From the NCBI GenBank assembly GCA_018650745.1, contig JABIFK010000702.1, positions 1 to 8,129 of the forward strand: a stretch of 8,129 nt of DNA, in the 5' to 3' direction. Shown here piece after piece: positions 6,156-8,129 of the stretch. This DNA comes from Candidatus Latescibacterota bacterium (GTDB lineage: Bacteria; Latescibacterota; UBA2968). Made by a program: the position numbers and the translations under genes. The stretch's first letter is position 1; each line of letters begins with the position of its first letter. The notes below the pieces were generated by a model, which made no database searches, was not told where the DNA came from, and saw only the letters and a program-made list of their open reading frames with translations.

Positions 6156-6950
6156 ATGCATCGTACTGTTTCGACAACGGCTGAGTTTTTACAGAAGTGG
6201 GATTCTCGAATTAATTTTCTTTTAGCAGGTGAGTGTGTTCCGTTTTCATTCTCTTTTCCTTCTACCCAATGCATTGTTGAGCGGTTGGTAGAAGAAGACA
6301 AAACAACAGCCATTGTCGGACAGTTGAGGAATACCACGGAGCGAGAAAATCTGATTGAAAACTTTCGAGGGATGTCTTTTGGTGCGTTGATGGAAACGTC
6401 ATTTCAATTTCGGTATCCCGATGTGACCCTTTTAGATCGTCCAGGTGATATCTTTGAAGGATTTACCGAGCAGGTATTGATTCCTTGGAAACAATATTTG
6501 TTGGACAATGGATTTGAGTGGGATCGGTGTTACGCTTTGGCCAGAGTATCGGGGCCGAACACTTCTACGGGGTATCATATGGATCGTTCAAACGTGCTGT
6601 TTTGGAATGTGCGCGGGCGCAAGGCTTTTCACGGTTTTACGGAACCAGACCGTTGGGTGCCGATTGAGCAGTCTATTGAAAAAAGGATATCACAAGTTAT
6701 GCCGGAGGGTGTGTTGGACGAAGATATCTTGACTTATGACGTTGGGGACAATCAGCTTCTTTGGAATCATCTGATGACACCGCATTGGGTGGATGCACCA
6801 GAACTCACATTTGGGATTAACTTTTCTCTTGGTGGTTTGCGGCATAATGGTCGTCTTTGTCGATACGAAGAGAATTTGTATGATTCATTGGGCAAAAACC
6901 CTAATGAATCGTGGCATCCAGAGACATCAAGTGTCGCGTTTCAGAAATAA
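6156..6950 (+). CDS. Cupin/JmjC-like putative Fe(II)/2-oxoglutarate-dependent oxygenase
   Basis: This is a 264-residue cytosolic protein without leader or membrane segments. The C-terminal half looks like a double-stranded beta-helix of the cupin-8/JmjC type. TGYHMDRSNVLFWNVRGRKAFHGF (in residues 138-161) gives an H-x-D pair, His141 and Asp143, followed by the G-R/K-K turn. YDVGDNQLLWNHLMTPHWV (in 194-212) gives the G-D-x-L strand and the distal His, probably His210. FGINFSLGG (219-227) is the closing strand. Together these form the usual two-His-one-carboxylate iron site. Family members hydroxylate protein side chains, tRNA bases or small molecules; the substrate here is unknown. The N-terminal 130 residues are not a family I can name. 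AAGGA (6143-6147) lies eight bases before the ATG. Close spacing to the sensor gene suggests co-transcription, and the terminator-like hairpin at 7007-7038 would end the unit. Confidence 0.75.
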   Translation: MHRTVSTTAEFLQKWDSRINFLLAGECVPFSFSFPSTQCIVERLVEEDKTTAIVGQLRNTTERENLIENFRGMSFGALMETSFQFRYPDVTLLDRPGDIFEGFTEQVLIPWKQYLLDNGFEWDRCYALARVSGPNTSTGYHMDRSNVLFWNVRGRKAFHGFTEPDRWVPIEQSIEKRISQVMPEGVLDEDILTYDVGDNQLLWNHLMTPHWVDAPELTFGINFSLGGLRHNGRLCRYEENLYDSLGKNPNESWHPETSSVAFQK

Positions 6951-6988
6951 AACGTTGTTAGTGAAAAATGGGGTTCTATATCAGAAGT

Positions 6989-7004
6989 TTGGTATATATA
7001 CCAA
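6989..7004. repeat. Perfect 16-bp palindrome TTGGTATATATACCAA
   Basis: The sequence equals its own reverse complement over 16 bases, and the next pair outward does not match. It sits just before the terminator-like hairpin and 39 bases after the oxygenase stop. It could be a protein-binding site or part of an extended 3' hairpin. Confidence 0.6.
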
Positions 7005-7006
7005 GA

Positions 7007-7038
7007 AAGGCGATGCCAGAGGTGGCACCGTCTTTTTT
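7007..7038 (+). terminator. Rho-independent terminator, possibly bidirectional
   Basis: AAGGCGATGCCA (7007-7018) pairs with TGGCACCGTCTT (7023-7034) across a GAGG loop, with one G-U pair and one A-C mismatch. A run of six T (7033-7038) follows on the plus strand. It would end the sensor-oxygenase transcript. On the minus strand the same stem is followed by TTTCTT, a weaker U-tract, so it may also stop transcripts from the convergent oxidoreductase side. Confidence 0.65.
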
Positions 7039-7074
7039 ATTGGTCAACATCTCTTACGACTGATTTCTCAAGTT

Positions 7075-7239
7075 TTATTGAAACAGTTCTATAATATGCT
7101 CTGTGGAATGCTCAAGCGATACACTTGAGTTATCAACTTTTAGAAAATCATTACTGTTTACATCTTCATAGGGCATCATTGTATACGGATATTTTATCTG
7201 TGTAACCACAATGTATGCATTTTCAGTTTTTGTGTGGAT
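7075..7239 (-). pseudogene. Possible C-terminal remnant of a small nucleotide-binding kinase
   Basis: The minus strand is open for 54 codons and ends at TAA 7077-7075. The last 34 residues, from ATG 7179, include MMPYED, NDFLKVDNSS and SLEHSTEHIIELFQ. To my eye this resembles the C-terminal end of APS-kinase or AAA_33-type P-loop kinases, where PYE is followed by an Asp at a strand end and a final amphipathic helix with S-x-E-x-S. The nucleotide-binding part is absent, an in-frame TGA stands just upstream and no ribosome binding site precedes the ATG. If real it is a leftover tail, not a working gene. The resemblance is weak and the stretch could be chance. Confidence 0.3.
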
Positions 7240-7271
7240 TCATTTGAGCGTGTTTTGTTATTGGATGGTCT

Positions 7272-8129
7272 TTATGGATAAACCTGGTTTACGCCTTTAT
7301 AGTGATCGATAAGCTCATCTACTAAGCCGGCATGAACTTTATTGGTCCACTCGGCATCACTGAGCAATGGGCGTCCAATTGCAACCATATCAAATTCTCC
7401 ATTGTCAAATCGTCGCATGACCTCATGGAGACTTTCGGGGCCTGTTCCAAAGAATTCCTCTTTGACTAAGCCTATATTGCCTACTGTAATGGTGGGGCAT
7501 CCCGTTATTTTTTTTGTCCAGCCTGCCAAGTTCATATCTGAGCCTTCAAATTCTGGTAACCAAAAACGCCGGGTGCTGGCGTGAAAGATATCTATGCCAG
7601 CATCTTTTAGCGGTAATAAGACGTTTTCCATTTCGGTAGGAGATTGAAATTGCGTGTCCTCATAGCGTGCTACCTTCCATTGTGAAAAACGCATGCAAAG
7701 GGGATAATCTGGCCCCACCAATCGGCGTGTTTCTCTTACGATGTCGCTGACAAAATCAACGTGCCCTTCGCGTAAAAAACTATCGAGCAAATAACCATGT
7801 GCGCCATGAAACTCGACGCCGTCAAAACCGATTTTTTTGGCGAGAACGGCCCCTTTTACAAAGGCGTTGAAAATGTCTTCGCGGTCTTTTTCATTGGCGC
7901 CATGAACAATCTGTTTACCGTCTTCTTCAACAGATATGGCACCAATGCCAGGCTGTGCTTTGGGGCCTTGATGCCACAATTGAACAAATGTGGGTGTGTG
8001 GGTTTGGTTGATCTCGCCGAGAACTTGTCGCCAAGCATCTACGGTGTCTTGGGCGATGCGTGGTATGCCTTCTTGGTGTGAAGCAAGTGGATGGTCAACC
8101 AGTGTACCCTCTGTGATAATTAATCCGAT
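7272..8129 (-). CDS. Old yellow enzyme family NADH:flavin oxidoreductase, 5' end cut by window edge, internal motif lost
   Basis: The frame is open from the right edge for 285 codons to TAA 7274-7272; the start lies beyond the window. Residues 1-12 of the fragment (IGLIITEGTLVD) match the FMN-barrel strand of old-yellow-enzyme proteins. FVQLWHQG (48-55) follows, then DGVEFHGAHGYLLDSFL with the substrate-binding His108 and His111, RFSQWK, FHASTRRFWLPEFEGS, PTITVGNIG and VAIGRPLLSD, which holds the FMN phosphate. The RFSQWK and STRRFWxPEFEGS motifs suggest the bacterial subgroup often annotated simply as NADH:flavin oxidoreductase. After DSFLREG the usual segment with N-R-R/x-x-D-x-Y-G-G and a following Arg is missing, and the sequence resumes at HVDFVSDIVRETRR (near 7764). 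About 15 residues seem lost in frame. That segment lines the barrel near the flavin, so activity is doubtful. Other enzymes of this family reduce activated alkenes using NAD(P)H. Confidence 0.88.
   Translation of the reverse strand: MGLIITEGTLVDHPLASHQEGIPRIAQDTVDAWRQVLGEINQTHTPTFVQLWHQGPKAQPGIGAISVEEDGKQIVHGANEKDREDIFNAFVKGAVLAKKIGFDGVEFHGAHGYLLDSFLREGHVDFVSDIVRETRRLVGPDYPLCMRFSQWKVARYEDTQFQSPTEMENVLLPLKDAGIDIFHASTRRFWLPEFEGSDMNLAGWTKKITGCPTITVGNIGLVKEEFFGTGPESLHEVMRRFDNGEFDMVAIGRPLLSDAEWTNKVHAGLVDELIDHYKGVNQVYP

Larger units (their letters stand above)
6951..7074. other. Gene-free spacer between the oxygenase and the convergent genes
   Basis: I see no supported gene here. The stretch holds a 16-bp palindrome and a terminator-like hairpin, listed separately. 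Together with 7075-7271 it forms a gap of about 320 bases between confident genes; the right part holds the possible kinase tail. Confidence 0.6.

Noticed and set aside
7111..7129. CTCAAG...CTTGAG hairpin
   Set aside because: The stem is only six base pairs with a seven-base loop and no T-run, and it falls inside the possible kinase tail frame.
1..8129. Mobile element, phage, CRISPR or toxin-antitoxin system
   Set aside because: No transposase, integrase, terminal or direct repeat set, spacer array or toxin-antitoxin pair could be supported anywhere on either strand.

Overview
The window reads as a bacterial chromosome segment of moderate, uneven GC. Genes carry Shine-Dalgarno sites and two-component signalling parts. 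No rRNA, tRNA, CRISPR or intact mobile element was seen. The lineage cannot be fixed from this sequence. The mix (polysaccharide lyase, TIM-barrel sugar isomerase, DapA-type lyase, old-yellow-enzyme oxidoreductase, cupin/JmjC-like oxygenase, sigma-54 activator debris) suits a free-living or host-associated environmental Gram-negative bacterium, perhaps an uncultured marine or sponge-associated group. That placement is inference.

Minus-strand block, 1-3934. A probable three-gene operon is transcribed from about 3995 down past base 1. It holds a polysaccharide lyase family 8 (PL8) protein without a signal peptide (3934-1802), a xylose-isomerase-like TIM-barrel protein (1730-837) and a DapA/N-acetylneuraminate-lyase family protein (824-1, cut by the window edge). 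Eliminase, isomerase/epimerase and aldolase/dehydratase would be a logical set for breaking down uronate-containing sugars inside the cell.

Intergenic and decayed region, 3935-4716. It contains a possible small membrane-protein ORF (3964-4113) with a good ribosome binding site, promoter-like and inverted-repeat signals (4114-4154), and the wreck of an NtrC-type sigma-54 activator. The wreck keeps Walker A but has an in-frame TAG, GAFMGA in place of GAFTGA, and loses homology just after that motif.

Plus-strand block, 4717-6950. A membrane-anchored GAF-PAS sensor ends right after its HisKA phosphoacceptor domain and has no ATPase domain. A cupin/JmjC-like putative iron- and 2-oxoglutarate-dependent oxygenase follows 56 bases later. 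A terminator-like hairpin at 7007-7038, preceded by a perfect 16-bp palindrome, closes this unit.

Right end, 7075-8129, minus strand. An old-yellow-enzyme family gene enters from the right edge. It lacks the usual N-R-x-x-D-x-Y-G-G segment after its active-site H-G-A-H motif. Downstream lies a 54-codon open stretch that may be the C-terminal remnant of a small nucleotide-binding kinase.

The window has several signs of gene decay: activator debris, a kinase lacking its catalytic domain, the oxidoreductase deletion and the possible kinase tail. I found no convincing new multi-gene system. The best leads are the cytoplasmic variant PL8 operon and the HisKA-only sensor next to an oxygenase.
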